64,000 bases of DNA from Psychromarinibacter sediminicola (GCF_029168335.1 NZ_JARGYC010000008.1:1-64000); one strand, 5' to 3'; positions 17,920 through 27,200 are shown, counted from the first letter of the stretch. Notes: generated from the sequence alone by a model not told the origin. Numbers and translations: made by a program.

Positions 17920-18984
17920 CTACGGCGTCACCGCCACGGGCCCCCGGCGCGCTATCAGCAGCTGCATGATCAGCGCGCCGGCCCACATCGACGCCACCGC
18001 GACCCAGGCGGTCAGCGACAGGATCGCGCCGCCCGAGACCCCGGCGCCCACGGCGCAGCCCCCGGCCAGCATCGCGCCGAAGCCCATCAGGACGGCGCCC
18101 AGCATGTAGCGCTCCATCGGCGTATCCGGCCCGAAGCGCTCGATCTTCCATTCGCGCGCCAGAAGCGCCGTGGCGGCCGAGCCGACGAAGACGCCGGGGA
18201 CAAGTCCGATACCGAAGGACAGCACGACCGAGCGCTCCGCAACCAGCGCCATCAGGGTGTCGGTGGACGGCCCGGTGAAGGTGACCGACGAGATCGGGAT
18301 GACCTCGAAGGACACTGCCGCGATGGCGTAGGTGCCGATCCAGCCCAGGGCCACGGCCACGCCCACCAGCATCGCCGCGATCCAGCGCGTCGCCCCGATC
18401 CGGCGATGGAAGGCCAGCGCGAAGGCACCGGCCAGTCCGAAAAGCCCGAACACCAGCGGCACCCGCGGGCCGAGCCCGAGGATCTGGCCCAGGTCCCGCG
18501 CCGCGCCGCCCGGCACCGTCCAGAGCGTTGCCAGCGCCTCGCGCGCCGGCGCGAGAATGCCGGTATAGCTCGCCTGCGCCACCAGCGTGACGACGAGCCC
18601 CGTCACCAGGGCGCGCATGTTGCCCGTGCCCGACAGCACCAGAAGTCGGCTGGCGCAGCCGCGCGCCAGGATCATGCCCGCGCCGAACATCAGCCCGCCC
18701 AGGATCGCCCCGCTGAGCGAGCCGGTGGCCGCCAGCTGGCGCGACCCCGTGACGTCGAGGACGCCGCTGCGGATGGCCAGCTGCGTGACGCTCAGTGCGG
18801 AGAAAAACGCCAGAAGCCAAACGGCCATGCGCTCGCCCAGCCGGTGCTCGGACACCTCGATGGTCGCCGCCCGGAGGCAGAACCGCGAGTGCTGCGCCGC
18901 CGCGCCGAACAGAAGGCCGACAAGCACGCCCAGCCCGCCCAGCAGCGCTGGCTCGCCATAGCTGTCGATGAGGGTTTCAAGCAT
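17920..18984 (-). CDS. YeeE/YedE-family membrane transporter (SoxT/TsuA-like)
   Basis: The 354-residue integral membrane protein belongs to the YeeE/YedE (Sul_transp) family, whose members import thiosulfate or related sulfur species. Conserved cysteines sit in QHSRFCLRAA (near residue 36), in ARGCASRLL and in AGGCAVGAGVSGG. About nine hydrophobic segments are visible. It is the last minus-strand gene of the sox run, 114 bp after the DUF302 gene. A second member at 30493-31548 flanks the other end, so the locus is bracketed by two such transporters. Supplying or removing sulfur intermediates is the likely role. Confidence 0.85.
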   Translation of the reverse strand: MLETLIDSYGEPALLGGLGVLVGLLFGAAAQHSRFCLRAATIEVSEHRLGERMAVWLLAFFSALSVTQLAIRSGVLDVTGSRQLAATGSLSGAILGGLMFGAGMILARGCASRLLVLSGTGNMRALVTGLVVTLVAQASYTGILAPAREALATLWTVPGGAARDLGQILGLGPRVPLVFGLFGLAGAFALAFHRRIGATRWIAAMLVGVAVALGWIGTYAIAAVSFEVIPISSVTFTGPSTDTLMALVAERSVVLSFGIGLVPGVFVGSAATALLAREWKIERFGPDTPMERYMLGAVLMGFGAMLAGGCAVGAGVSGGAILSLTAWVAVASMWAGALIMQLLIARRGPVAVTP

Positions 18985-19098
18985 GAGACCGGTCCTTTCG
19001 GGACACCTACCAGCCGGAGGCCCCGCGCGGGATGATCTGGATCAATCCCGCCCGCCCCGGTGCGCCCCGGAACGGGCGATTGCCTGTGCGCGGCCGCG

Positions 19099-19530
19099 TC
19101 AGCCGGCCATCGCCTCTTCGATGATGCCTTCCAGCAGGTCCTCGACCGCGTCCATCGCGCCGTCGGGATAGTCGCGGTGGCCGATCATCACCTGCCCGTC
19201 CCGCTCGGCCACGAAGATGCCGTAGGGGCAGTGCTGCAGGTTCATCGGGTCGGCCTCCATCACCTCGCGGCTGACGACGGCCGAGCAGAAGATGTAGATG
19301 TCGGCGGCCTCGAACAGCGTCACGTCGCTGCCCACATCCTCGCCCGTGCGGTTCAGCATGTCGCCGACATGGCTGACATAGTCGATCACCAGCCCCCGGT
19401 TCACGATCGCCGTTTCCACGGCGAAGGAGGCGTCCTCGAAGCTGCCGTCGTAGTCGTGAACGATCGGGTCCTGGGCCAGCGCCGGGCCGGCGAGGGTCAG
19501 CGCGGCGGCGGCGGCGAGTAGTCTTTTCAT
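19099..19530 (-). CDS. Periplasmic DUF302 protein
   Basis: The 143-residue protein has a signal peptide ending PALA-QDP and a DUF302 domain with the typical FEDASFAVETAI and CPYGIFV segments. The start at 19530 follows GAGAGGACC. DUF302 proteins are small and often lie near sulfur-oxidation genes; their function is unknown. It follows soxF by 66 bp in the same orientation. Two cysteines (FCSAVV and QHCPYG) could act in sulfur chemistry, which is speculation. Confidence 0.8.
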   Translation of the reverse strand: MKRLLAAAAALTLAGPALAQDPIVHDYDGSFEDASFAVETAIVNRGLVIDYVSHVGDMLNRTGEDVGSDVTLFEAADIYIFCSAVVSREVMEADPMNLQHCPYGIFVAERDGQVMIGHRDYPDGAMDAVEDLLEGIIEEAMAG

Positions 19531-19596
19531 CACTTGGTCCTCTCTTGCATGGTCAGGCCCCCGGATCCCGCGCGTCCGGACCCGGGGACGCTGCAG

Positions 19597-20853
19597 TCAG
19601 CCGAACATGTCGGCGGTGATGCCGGCGTACCAGCCGACGGATTCCTCGTAGGTGGCCTTTCGCAGGTCGGCGTCCTCGCCGGTCTGGCTGATGAAGCCGT
19701 CGACCTTGGCGATCTTATCCGGCGTCGCCTCGTAGGTGGCGCCGACCTTCACGCCGTCGTTCTCGTCGATCAGCGACCAGCAGGTATTGGCGTATTTGGC
19801 CGGGAACACGCGGCTGCCGGTGAGCGCCCCGCGCACGGCGTTGGCGCAGACCTTCGCCTGGGAGTTGGCCGAGAAGCCGGATTTCGGCATGTCGCCCTGC
19901 GCGCTGGCGTCGCCCAGCACGTAGACATCCGGGTCCGCCTTGGTCGACATGTCAGAGGCATTGACGGGGGCCCAGTTGCCGTCGGTCACGCCGGCCAGCT
20001 CGGCGATGCGGCCCGCCTTCATCGCGGGGATCACGTTGCAGACATCGACCTTTTCGACCGCCCCGTCGATATCGACGGTCATCTCGTCCGGGTTCACGCT
20101 GACATTCGCGCCGCCGAAGTCCGGGCCGATGCGTTCGACCATGCCGCCATAGTGCTTCTGCCAGCCCTCCTCGAACAGCGCCTGCTTGGAAAACGACTGC
20201 TTGGGGTCGACGATCAGGATCTTGGCGCTGGGGTTGGTCTGTTTCAGGACATGCGCGACCATGCTGATCCGCTCGTAGGGCCCCGGCGGGCAGCGGTAGG
20301 GGTTCGGCGGCGCGACCATCGCGTAGAGCCCGCCTTCCGGCATCGCCTCGACCTGCGCCTTCAGCAGTTCCGACTGCGAGCCGGCCTTGTAGGCATGCGG
20401 CATCGCGTTCTGCGCGGTGATGTCCCAACCGGGCACCGCGCCGTCGACGAAATCGATGCCGGGCGACAGGATCAGCTTGTCGTAGGGCAGCGTGTCGCCG
20501 CCGGTCAGCGTCACCGTCATCGCGTCGCGATCCACGCCGACCGCCCAGTCATGGACGACGTTGATGCCGTAGTCCGAGGCGAGCGTGCCGTAGGTATGGC
20601 CGATCGAGGCCAGATCGCGGAAGCCGCCGATATAGAGGTTCGAGAAGAAGCAGGTGTAGTATTTCCGCGTGGGCTCGACCAGCGTCACGTCGATGGCGCC
20701 ATCGCTGTCCTTGGCGATGTAGCGCGCCGCCGTGGCGCCGCCCGCGCCGCCGCCGATCACCACAACCTTCGGCTTGCCCTGGGCCCGGACCATCGGAGCC
20801 GCCAGCGTCGCGACGGCGGCCGTGCCCAGGAATGTGCGTCTGTCCAAAGTCAT
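19597..20853 (-). CDS. soxF: SoxF, flavocytochrome c sulfide dehydrogenase-type flavoprotein
   Basis: The 418-residue Tat-exported (LDRRTFLGTAAV) flavoprotein has the FAD-binding VVVIGGGAGGATAARYI near residue 30 and the FCSD redox cysteines in YTCFFSNLYIGG and in PNPYRCPPGPYER. A C-terminal FCSD-type domain with YANTCWS follows. It oxidises sulfide in the periplasm or supports Sox activity, paired with the cytochrome SoxE encoded 27 bp upstream. A GGAGGAGAGA ribosome-binding site precedes the ATG. Full length is normal for the family. Confidence 0.92.
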   Translation of the reverse strand: MTLDRRTFLGTAAVATLAAPMVRAQGKPKVVVIGGGAGGATAARYIAKDSDGAIDVTLVEPTRKYYTCFFSNLYIGGFRDLASIGHTYGTLASDYGINVVHDWAVGVDRDAMTVTLTGGDTLPYDKLILSPGIDFVDGAVPGWDITAQNAMPHAYKAGSQSELLKAQVEAMPEGGLYAMVAPPNPYRCPPGPYERISMVAHVLKQTNPSAKILIVDPKQSFSKQALFEEGWQKHYGGMVERIGPDFGGANVSVNPDEMTVDIDGAVEKVDVCNVIPAMKAGRIAELAGVTDGNWAPVNASDMSTKADPDVYVLGDASAQGDMPKSGFSANSQAKVCANAVRGALTGSRVFPAKYANTCWSLIDENDGVKVGATYEATPDKIAKVDGFISQTGEDADLRKATYEESVGWYAGITADMFG

Positions 20854-20880
20854 TCTCTCCTCCTCCCTGTAATGCGCCCC

Positions 20881-21588
20881 CTAGTCCTCCGGGGCCGCGA
20901 AATATGCGGCGAGCGCCGCAATCTCCTCGTCGTTCAGGCGGCCGGCGATCATGTTCATCACCGGGTGCTCGCGCGCCTTCGACTTGTAGGCGTGCATCGC
21001 GACGACGAAATCCTCCTCGGGCCAGTAGACGATCGAGGGGATGCCCTCGTCCCCGCCCTCGGCCTGGTGGCAGGTGGTGCATTCCGAGGACAGGTAGGCG
21101 CCGTATTCGGCATCCCCGGGAATCGCCAGGATCTCGGGGTCGACATCGTGGTCGGTGGGCGGCGCCGTGGGGTCGGCCTCGGGGATGTCGCGGGGCGAGG
21201 CCGAGAAGGTCCGCAGGTAGGCGATCAGGTCGGCCCGCTCCTGCGGATCGGCGATGCCGCGAAAGCTCATCCGGCTGCGCGGGACGATGGCCTTGGGGTT
21301 TTCCAGAAAGGCCGACAGCGTGTCGATATGCCATTCCAGCCCCTTCGCGCCGGCGCGCTCGAAGGCGGTGGAATAGCGGAAGCCCTCGACAGAGGCGGCG
21401 GGCCGGCCGAACACGTTGTTCAACACCGGCCCGATCCGGTTCACCGCGTCCGGGCCGACCTGGTGGCAGCCCGAGCACTGTTCGAAAAGCGCCTCGCCCC
21501 GCTCGGCATCGCCGATCTCGGCAGCCGCCGCGGCCTGCCCGAAGCAGACGACGGCAGCCAGGGAGATACCGGGGCCGGTGCGGCGCAT
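20881..21588 (-). CDS. soxE: SoxE, diheme c-type cytochrome
   Basis: The 235-residue secreted cytochrome carries two heme sites, CSGCH (38-42) and CTTCH (170-174), after a signal peptide. It is the cytochrome partner of SoxF. The first domain resembles the C-terminal heme domain of SoxD (GPVLNNVFGRPA versus GPVLNGVVGRVA), so the two genes share ancestry. The ATG at 21588 shares its A with the TGA of soxD (TGATG), so translation is coupled. A GTG one codon earlier is the alternative start. Confidence 0.9.
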   Translation of the reverse strand: MRRTGPGISLAAVVCFGQAAAAAEIGDAERGEALFEQCSGCHQVGPDAVNRIGPVLNNVFGRPAASVEGFRYSTAFERAGAKGLEWHIDTLSAFLENPKAIVPRSRMSFRGIADPQERADLIAYLRTFSASPRDIPEADPTAPPTDHDVDPEILAIPGDAEYGAYLSSECTTCHQAEGGDEGIPSIVYWPEEDFVVAMHAYKSKAREHPVMNMIAGRLNDEEIAALAAYFAAPED

Positions 21589-22865
21589 CACTCGAAGGTC
21601 CGCAGATAGGCGATGACCGCCTCGATGTCCGCCTCGTCCCGGAAGCCGGCGAAGGACATCCTGTTGCCCTTGATATAGCCGCGCGGGTCTTCGAGGAAGG
21701 CGGCCAGATGCTCCTCGGTCCAGACGAAGTCTTCCTCGTTCAGGTCCTCAAGCGCGTTGGAGTAGCGGAAGTCCTCGATAGCCCCGGCCACCCGGCCGAC
21801 CACGCCGTTCAGCACCGGGCCGGTGCGGTTCTTCGCGCCGTCGCCCACCTGGTGGCAGGCCTTGCACTTGCGGAACGCGGCCTCGCCGGCGGCGACCAGT
21901 TCGGGGTCGATCTCCTCGTCCTCCTCGGGCTGGGCCATCTCGGCTGTCGCTTCGGCCGCCTCCTCCTCGGTGCTGTCCTCGGTGACCGGTTCCTCGACCA
22001 TCTGCTCGTCGTCGGCCGTTTCCTCGGCATTCTCCTCCTCGGGCGTTACGTCCAGCACGGTCGCGCGCATGGTGATCTCGACCGCGTCCTTGCAGTTCTC
22101 CATGCAGGGCTCGGTCCGCCAGTCGGGATATTCCGTCTCGGCCCGGTCGTCGACGATGAAGCCGTCGGCGTTGGGCATCTCGACATCCAGGAAGTTCTCG
22201 TCCGACAGGACGAAATCGTCCTCCACGAGGTAGTTGGAATAGAGGATGTAGGCGACGATGGCATAGGTCTCGTCCGCCGTCAGGCTCTGCGCGTCGCCGA
22301 AGGGCATCGAGCGGTGGACATAGTCAAAGGCGGTCGACAGGTAGGGCCAGTAGCTGCCCACCGTCTTCACCGGGTCCGCATCGGCCAGCGTGCCCTCTCC
22401 ACCGGCCAGGCTCGGCCAGTTGCCGACGCCTTCCGCGAAGTCGCCGTGACAGACGGCGCAGCGCTCGACGAACAGTGTCTCGCCGTCCAGCACCGAGCCG
22501 GAGCCTTCGGGCAGGCCCCTGCCGTCGGGCATTACGTTGACGTCCCAGGCGGCGATCTCCTCGTCGGTCGCCTCCCGGCCCAGCCCGAAGGTCGGTCCCG
22601 GCTCATAGGCGGCCTCGGTGGCCTCCGGGATCGCTACGGCCTCGGGTTCGGCCTCGGCCGTCTCCACGGCGGCCATGTCGCTGTCGGCTGCGGCGGTCTC
22701 CTCGGCGGCCGGTGCGTGGCTTTCGGCCTCGGCCGGCGTCACGAGCTCGCCGCGCGCCGGCGCCGGCATGTCCACGACGAACTGGTCGGCGAGGATATAG
22801 GCCCCGCCCAGAACGGCGGCGGCACCGCCCAGGGAGGGCGCGAACAGGTTAAGAAACTTCGACAT
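21588..22865 (-). CDS. soxD: SoxD, diheme cytochrome subunit of sulfane dehydrogenase
   Basis: The 425-residue protein pairs with SoxC to oxidise the sulfane sulfur bound to SoxY, passing six electrons to c-type cytochromes. An N-terminal membrane anchor or uncleaved signal (residues 10-30) precedes an Ala/Glu-rich linker, heme site CAVCH (136-140), an acidic linker (about 275-322) and heme site CKACH (334-338). The linkers are longer and more acidic than expected for a compact SoxD, which suggests adaptation to salt. It overlaps soxC by 17 bp and soxE by one base. Confidence 0.92.
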   Translation of the reverse strand: MSKFLNLFAPSLGGAAAVLGGAYILADQFVVDMPAPARGELVTPAEAESHAPAAEETAAADSDMAAVETAEAEPEAVAIPEATEAAYEPGPTFGLGREATDEEIAAWDVNVMPDGRGLPEGSGSVLDGETLFVERCAVCHGDFAEGVGNWPSLAGGEGTLADADPVKTVGSYWPYLSTAFDYVHRSMPFGDAQSLTADETYAIVAYILYSNYLVEDDFVLSDENFLDVEMPNADGFIVDDRAETEYPDWRTEPCMENCKDAVEITMRATVLDVTPEEENAEETADDEQMVEEPVTEDSTEEEAAEATAEMAQPEEDEEIDPELVAAGEAAFRKCKACHQVGDGAKNRTGPVLNGVVGRVAGAIEDFRYSNALEDLNEEDFVWTEEHLAAFLEDPRGYIKGNRMSFAGFRDEADIEAVIAYLRTFE

Positions 22866-24120
22866 TTTCCGCCTCGCCGTTTTCCTTGACCCACCAGGTC
22901 TGGATACAGTTGTTGTGATAGATCGAGTTCAGCCCGCGCACCTCGCGGAGCTGCGTCTTGGTGGGCTGCACGTAGCCGGTCTCGTCCATGGCGCGCGACT
23001 GCAGGAACATCTCGCTGCCGTCCCACTCTATATCGAGGTAGAAACGGGTCAGCGCCTTGCTGTCGCCCTGCGTGCCGAGCCGCGCGGTCTCCCACGTCTT
23101 GCCGCCGTCCTTGGAGACGTCGACGCGGGTGATCCTGCCATGGCCCGACCAGGCCATGCCGGTGATGACCATCGGGCCGGGACCGTGGGGGATCGGCATC
23201 TGCGGGCTGGGCGAGGTGATGACCGATTTCGCGTCCATCACCCAGGTCCACTTGCGCGCCGTGCCGTCGGCCAGCACGTCGGTGTATTTCGACGTCTCCT
23301 CGCGACTTTCCACCGGGGCGTCCGTCACCTCGATCCGGCGCAGCCACTTCACCCACATGTTGCCTTCCCAGCCCGGCACCACCAGCCGGACGGGATAGCC
23401 ATGCTCCATGCGAAGCGCCTCGCCGTTGGCCTTGAAGGCGACCAGCACGTCGTCGAGCGCCTTCTCCATCGGGATCGAGCGGCCGTTCGACGAGGCATCC
23501 GCGCCCTCGACGAAGACCCACTTGTCGGCAAGATCGCCCGCGGCGCCCAGCCCCGCCTCGTTCAGCAGGGTGCGCAGCGAGACGCCGGAATATTCCATGT
23601 TGTGGATCATCCCGTGCGTGAACTGCGCGCCGTTCAGCTGCGCGCCGGCCCATTCCATGCCGGTATTGGCGGCGCATTCGCAGAAATAGACGTGGTTCTC
23701 GCGCGGGAAGCGCTCCAGGTCGGCATAGGTGAAAACGAGCGGCCGGTCCACGAGCCCGTTGATCATCAGCCGGTAGTCTTCCTTCTTCAGCTCGATGGCG
23801 CCCGAATGGTGCCGCTCGAAGGCGCAGCCCTGCGGGGTGATCGTGCCGTCCAGCGCATGGATCGGCGTGAAGTTGATCGAGCTGATCGTGTCGGCCGTCA
23901 GCCACTCCACGTTGCGCCGGATCACGTCCGACTCGTACTCGATGGGCAGGCCGTAGGGCGTGGCGTCCACGCCCTCGCCCAGCCCCTGCGCCCAGGGCTG
24001 CACCTCGGTGATCAGCGGGTCGCCCTCGGCCTTCGCCGCACCCGCGGCCAGCGCCGCGCCGCCGGCGGCCGCGCCGGCCAGGACGCCCCGCCGCGTGACC
24101 TTGTTCTCGGGTTCACTCAT
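22849..24120 (-). CDS. soxC: SoxC, molybdenum sulfane dehydrogenase subunit
   Basis: The 423-residue protein is a sulfite-oxidase-family molybdopterin enzyme exported by Tat (KVTRRGVLAGAAAGG). The molybdenum-ligating cysteine is in ECAANTGMEW (Cys149). The C-terminal dimerisation domain ends with the typical YHNNCIQTWWVKE segment. With SoxD it converts SoxY-bound sulfane to sulfone, so thiosulfate should be oxidised fully to sulfate without sulfur globules. Spacing to soxB is 26 bp, and the end overlaps soxD. Confidence 0.95.
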   Translation of the reverse strand: MSEPENKVTRRGVLAGAAAGGAALAAGAAKAEGDPLITEVQPWAQGLGEGVDATPYGLPIEYESDVIRRNVEWLTADTISSINFTPIHALDGTITPQGCAFERHHSGAIELKKEDYRLMINGLVDRPLVFTYADLERFPRENHVYFCECAANTGMEWAGAQLNGAQFTHGMIHNMEYSGVSLRTLLNEAGLGAAGDLADKWVFVEGADASSNGRSIPMEKALDDVLVAFKANGEALRMEHGYPVRLVVPGWEGNMWVKWLRRIEVTDAPVESREETSKYTDVLADGTARKWTWVMDAKSVITSPSPQMPIPHGPGPMVITGMAWSGHGRITRVDVSKDGGKTWETARLGTQGDSKALTRFYLDIEWDGSEMFLQSRAMDETGYVQPTKTQLREVRGLNSIYHNNCIQTWWVKENGEAENVEVS

Positions 24121-24146
24121 GCCTCATCCTCCGTCTTGCAGGCCGC

Positions 24147-25844
24147 TCAGCCGCGCACCACCTGCACGTTGTCCCGCGGCTCGACCACGACGGTGCCGTG
24201 CCGCTTGATGTAGTTCTCCACCACGTCCCAGATCTGCGGGCCCTCGGTGCCCTCGTTCACGCTGGCCCAGCCGGCGACGACGTAGCTCTTGGCCGGGTCG
24301 ATGGATTCGCCCGTCTTCAGCAGGGTCAGGTCCGAGATCCGCTCGCCCTGCGGCTTGGTGATGTCGATGCGGTAGCTCATGCCGCCGATCCGCACCATGT
24401 CGCCGCCCTGCTGGTAGTAGGGGTCGGGGTTGAACAGGTTGTCGCCCACGTCCTCCAGCACGATCTTGATGAATTCGCCGGTCATTTCCGTGCGATAGGC
24501 CTTGCCGTAGGTCATCGAGGTGACGTTCCAGATGTCCTCGCGGGTGATCGGCTCGCCCGGCATCAGGCTGGGGCCCCAGCGCACGCCCGGCGACATGGCG
24601 ATGTCCGCCTCGCGCTCTTCGAGAAGCGCGTCGCAGATCAGGTCGTCCCAGGTGCCGTTGAAGTTGCCGCGCCGGTAGAGCAGCGAGTCGGTGGTGCCGA
24701 CCACCTCCTTCAGGTCCGCCTCGTAGGGCGCGCGCTGCTCGTCGATCAGCGCCGTCATGTCCGGATCGGGCGCGATCACGTCCGAGAAGATGGGGATCAG
24801 CTTGTGGCGGAAGCCCATCATCTGCCCGTCGCGCACGTCGAGGTCGACGCGGCTGACGAACTTGCCGTTCGAGCCCGACGCCACGATGATCGTGTCGCCC
24901 ACCAGCACCGGCTCGGGCAGCGCGTCGTGGGTGTGGCCCGACAGGATGACGTCGATGCCGCTGACGATGCCGGCCATCTTCTTGTCGACGTCGAAGCCGT
25001 TATGCGACAGGCAGACCACCAGCTCGGCGCCCTGCCCGCGCACCTCGTCGACCATCTCCTGCATGTTCTCGTCGCGGATGCCGAAGCTGTAGTCGGGGAA
25101 CATCCAGCCGGGGTTCGCGATCGGCATGTAGGGGAAGGCCTGGCCGATGACGGCGATCTTCACGCCGCCACGCTCGTAGAACTTGTAGGGCGCGAAATGC
25201 TCGGCCGGCTCGTCCCACATCGCGTCGAAGATGTTCTGGCCCAGCGCCGCGAAGGGTAGCCCCTCGACCAGCTCGCGTACCCGCTCCTGGCCCAGCGTGA
25301 ACTCCCAGTGGAAGGTCATCGCGTCGGGCTTCAGCGCGTTCATCGCGTTGACCATGTCCTGGCCTTCGGTGTGATAGCAGGTGTAGCTGCCGTGCCAGGT
25401 GTCGCCGCCGTCCAGGAGCAGCGCCTCGGGCCGGTCGGCGCGGATCGCGTTGACCACGGTCGCCACGCGGTCCAGCCCGCCCATCCGGCCATAGGTCTTC
25501 CCCAGCGCCACGAAGTCGTCGTAGGTCAGCGCGTAATGCGACGGGCTGCCGTCGGCGATGCCGTAGAGCTGGCGGAACGCGGCGCCGGTGATATGCGGTA
25601 CCTCGCCCTTGTTGGGGCCCACGCCGATGTTGATCTCGGGCTCGCGGAACCAGATCGGCTTCAGCTGCGCGTGGATGTCGGTGATGTGGATCAGCGACAC
25701 GTTGCCGAACGTGTCGAAGGACAGAAGATCGTCCTGGCTCAGCGCCTGCTGCGCGGCCAGCCGCGACCACTTGCCGAAGCCCGAGGCCCCGTAGAGGGCG
25801 GCCGAGGCCATCGCGGCCTGCAGGAAATCACGACGCGAGATCAT
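24147..25844 (-). CDS. soxB: SoxB, dimanganese sulfate thiohydrolase
   Basis: The 565-residue protein releases sulfate from SoxY-cysteine-S-sulfonate. It has a Tat-type start (ISRRDFLQAAMAS), the metallophosphoesterase-like motifs HITDIHAQ (53-60), LLDGGDTWHG, LSHNGFD and LSGHTHD, and a 5'-nucleotidase-type C-terminal domain. The start at 25844 has a GAGGAGCG ribosome-binding site. An in-frame extension as far as 26795 runs antisense-free through soxA in the wrong frame and is not coding. The 92-bp gap to soxA contains a strong hairpin, so expression may differ from the genes upstream. Confidence 0.96.
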   Translation of the reverse strand: MISRRDFLQAAMASAALYGASGFGKWSRLAAQQALSQDDLLSFDTFGNVSLIHITDIHAQLKPIWFREPEINIGVGPNKGEVPHITGAAFRQLYGIADGSPSHYALTYDDFVALGKTYGRMGGLDRVATVVNAIRADRPEALLLDGGDTWHGSYTCYHTEGQDMVNAMNALKPDAMTFHWEFTLGQERVRELVEGLPFAALGQNIFDAMWDEPAEHFAPYKFYERGGVKIAVIGQAFPYMPIANPGWMFPDYSFGIRDENMQEMVDEVRGQGAELVVCLSHNGFDVDKKMAGIVSGIDVILSGHTHDALPEPVLVGDTIIVASGSNGKFVSRVDLDVRDGQMMGFRHKLIPIFSDVIAPDPDMTALIDEQRAPYEADLKEVVGTTDSLLYRRGNFNGTWDDLICDALLEEREADIAMSPGVRWGPSLMPGEPITREDIWNVTSMTYGKAYRTEMTGEFIKIVLEDVGDNLFNPDPYYQQGGDMVRIGGMSYRIDITKPQGERISDLTLLKTGESIDPAKSYVVAGWASVNEGTEGPQIWDVVENYIKRHGTVVVEPRDNVQVVRG

Positions 25845-25898
25845 TCTGGGGGCGCTCCTCGCACAACACATGCGCGTTTTTGAATAAGTCAGGGAAGA

Positions 25899-25930
25899 AA
25901 GCGCCCGCACGATGACTCGCGCGGGCGCTT
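25899..25930 (-). terminator. Hairpin between soxA and soxB
   Basis: On the minus strand, AAGCGCCCGC and GCGGGCGCTT form a 10-bp stem with a 12-base loop, starting 6 bases after the soxA stop and followed by TCTTCCC. This resembles a partial intrinsic terminator or an RNA-stabilising stem. It could lower soxBCDEF expression relative to soxXYZA. Confidence 0.55.
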
Positions 25931-25936
25931 CCGGGT

Positions 25937-26791
25937 TCAGTTGCGGACGGCGGGCGTCTCGACGGACAGGCCGTTGCCGCGCGAGGCGACGTAGAGCTCC
26001 AGCGCGCGGAAGGCGTCGGAGCCCTCGGCGAAGGTCTCGGCCCGCGTGTCGCGGATGCAGCCGCGGAAGCGGTTGTGCCGCGAGATCAGCGTCGCCTGCT
26101 TCAGGCGATAGGTCGGGAAGCCGTTGATCTGGCCCTGCGACAGGTGGTCCGCGCGGATCATGTAGCCGTAATTGTCCTCGTGGCAGTTCGCGCAGGACAG
26201 CTCCAGCTGGCCGTAGCGGGTATAGTACATCTCCTTGCCCTGCTCCCAGAAGGGGGCGGCGGGGCCGTCGATGGCCACGTTCATCGGCATCCCGCGGGAC
26301 TGCACGCCGATCAGCGCGATCATCGACTGCATGTCGATGCCCGACCACTTCCAGGCGTCGGCTTCCATGCGCTCGGTCCGGCACTCGTTGATGAGATCCT
26401 CCATCACCACCAGCTCGCCGTCCTCGTCCACCTTCGGCATCGAGGCGGTCAGCCCCTCGAAGGTCGACACGTCGCCGTGGCACGAGGCACAGCTTTCGCC
26501 GGCGGCGCCCTCGACGGTGTTCCAGACGTCGGCGGCCTCGTCGACGAAGATCATCGCCGGGTTGTCGAAGTCGTCCATTTCCAGCGCCTGGGTCTCGTCG
26601 GCGCGGAACCGCCACCCGGAATAGATCGTGTCGAGGTATTCCATGTGGTCGGGCGCCTCGGTCTCGGTGACGATCTCGGTCTCGCCGTTGATGACCAGTT
26701 CGTCCTCGTCCGGCTGCGCCAGTGCGGGCGCGGCGGCCAGACCCAGAACCGCGGCCATCGCCGCGAGGCTTGGAGCGCAAGCTCTTAGCAT
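25937..26791 (-). CDS. soxA: SoxA, diheme subunit of the SoxAX cytochrome
   Basis: The 284-residue periplasmic cytochrome attaches thiosulfate to the SoxY cysteine together with SoxX. After a Sec signal (ending ALA-QPD) it has heme sites CASCH (101-105) and CANCH (200-204) and the active-site heme-ligating Cys245 in RFRGCIRDTR with nearby arginines. It is thus the two-heme SoxA type known from Paracoccus and Rhodovulum. A GGGAGGAAATTGA leader precedes the ATG. It follows soxZ by 58 bp. Confidence 0.95.
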   Translation of the reverse strand: MLRACAPSLAAMAAVLGLAAAPALAQPDEDELVINGETEIVTETEAPDHMEYLDTIYSGWRFRADETQALEMDDFDNPAMIFVDEAADVWNTVEGAAGESCASCHGDVSTFEGLTASMPKVDEDGELVVMEDLINECRTERMEADAWKWSGIDMQSMIALIGVQSRGMPMNVAIDGPAAPFWEQGKEMYYTRYGQLELSCANCHEDNYGYMIRADHLSQGQINGFPTYRLKQATLISRHNRFRGCIRDTRAETFAEGSDAFRALELYVASRGNGLSVETPAVRN

Positions 26792-26849
26792 TCAATTTCC
26801 TCCCTGAGTGTCGCCCGGCGACCGTGCGCCGCCGGGACAGAGGGCCCGA

Positions 26850-27179
26850 TCAGGCGACCTCGATGGATTTCGCTTCCTCGTAGACGCTGCCGTCGTCGTC
26901 GTACCAGGTGAACTGGAACTCGCCCGATTCCGGCACGGTCGCGTCGAACTCGAAGTACGGGTTCGTCGAGATCGCGGGCTCCAGCGTGACGTCGATGACC
27001 GTCTCGCCGTTGAACGCGCAGGTGAAGCGGTTGATGATCGACCGCGGGATGACGTTGCCGTCGCTGTCCTTGCGCTGGCCCGATTCCATCTTGTGGCTGA
27101 TCAGCGTCTTGATGGTGATCGCTTCGCCGGCGGAAGCGGATCTCGGCACCTTGACGCGGGGTCTAACACCTTCTGCCAT
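26850..27179 (-). CDS. soxZ: SoxZ, sulfur-carrier scaffold subunit
   Basis: The 109-residue protein is the all-beta partner of SoxY in the SoxYZ carrier. The conserved start VRPRVKVPRSASAGE, the LISHKMESGQRKD segment and the FTWYDDDGSVYEE end are diagnostic. It has no signal peptide, as usual, because it is exported bound to the Tat substrate SoxY. The gene is 21 bp after soxY. Confidence 0.96.
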   Translation of the reverse strand: MAEGVRPRVKVPRSASAGEAITIKTLISHKMESGQRKDSDGNVIPRSIINRFTCAFNGETVIDVTLEPAISTNPYFEFDATVPESGEFQFTWYDDDGSVYEEAKSIEVA

Positions 27180-27200
27180 GTCTTTATCCTTTCTGAGAAA

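Noticed and set aside
19534-22889. Very long plus-strand open frames opposite soxF, soxE and soxD (up to about 690 codons).
   Set aside because: They are Arg/Gly/Ala/His-rich antisense shadows of clear sox genes, common in DNA this rich in GC, with no matching family or ribosome-binding site.
24147-26795. An 882-codon minus-strand frame that would fuse extra sequence to SoxB.
   Set aside because: The added N-terminal part is a shadow of soxA; SoxB has its own Tat signal and ribosome-binding site at 25844.
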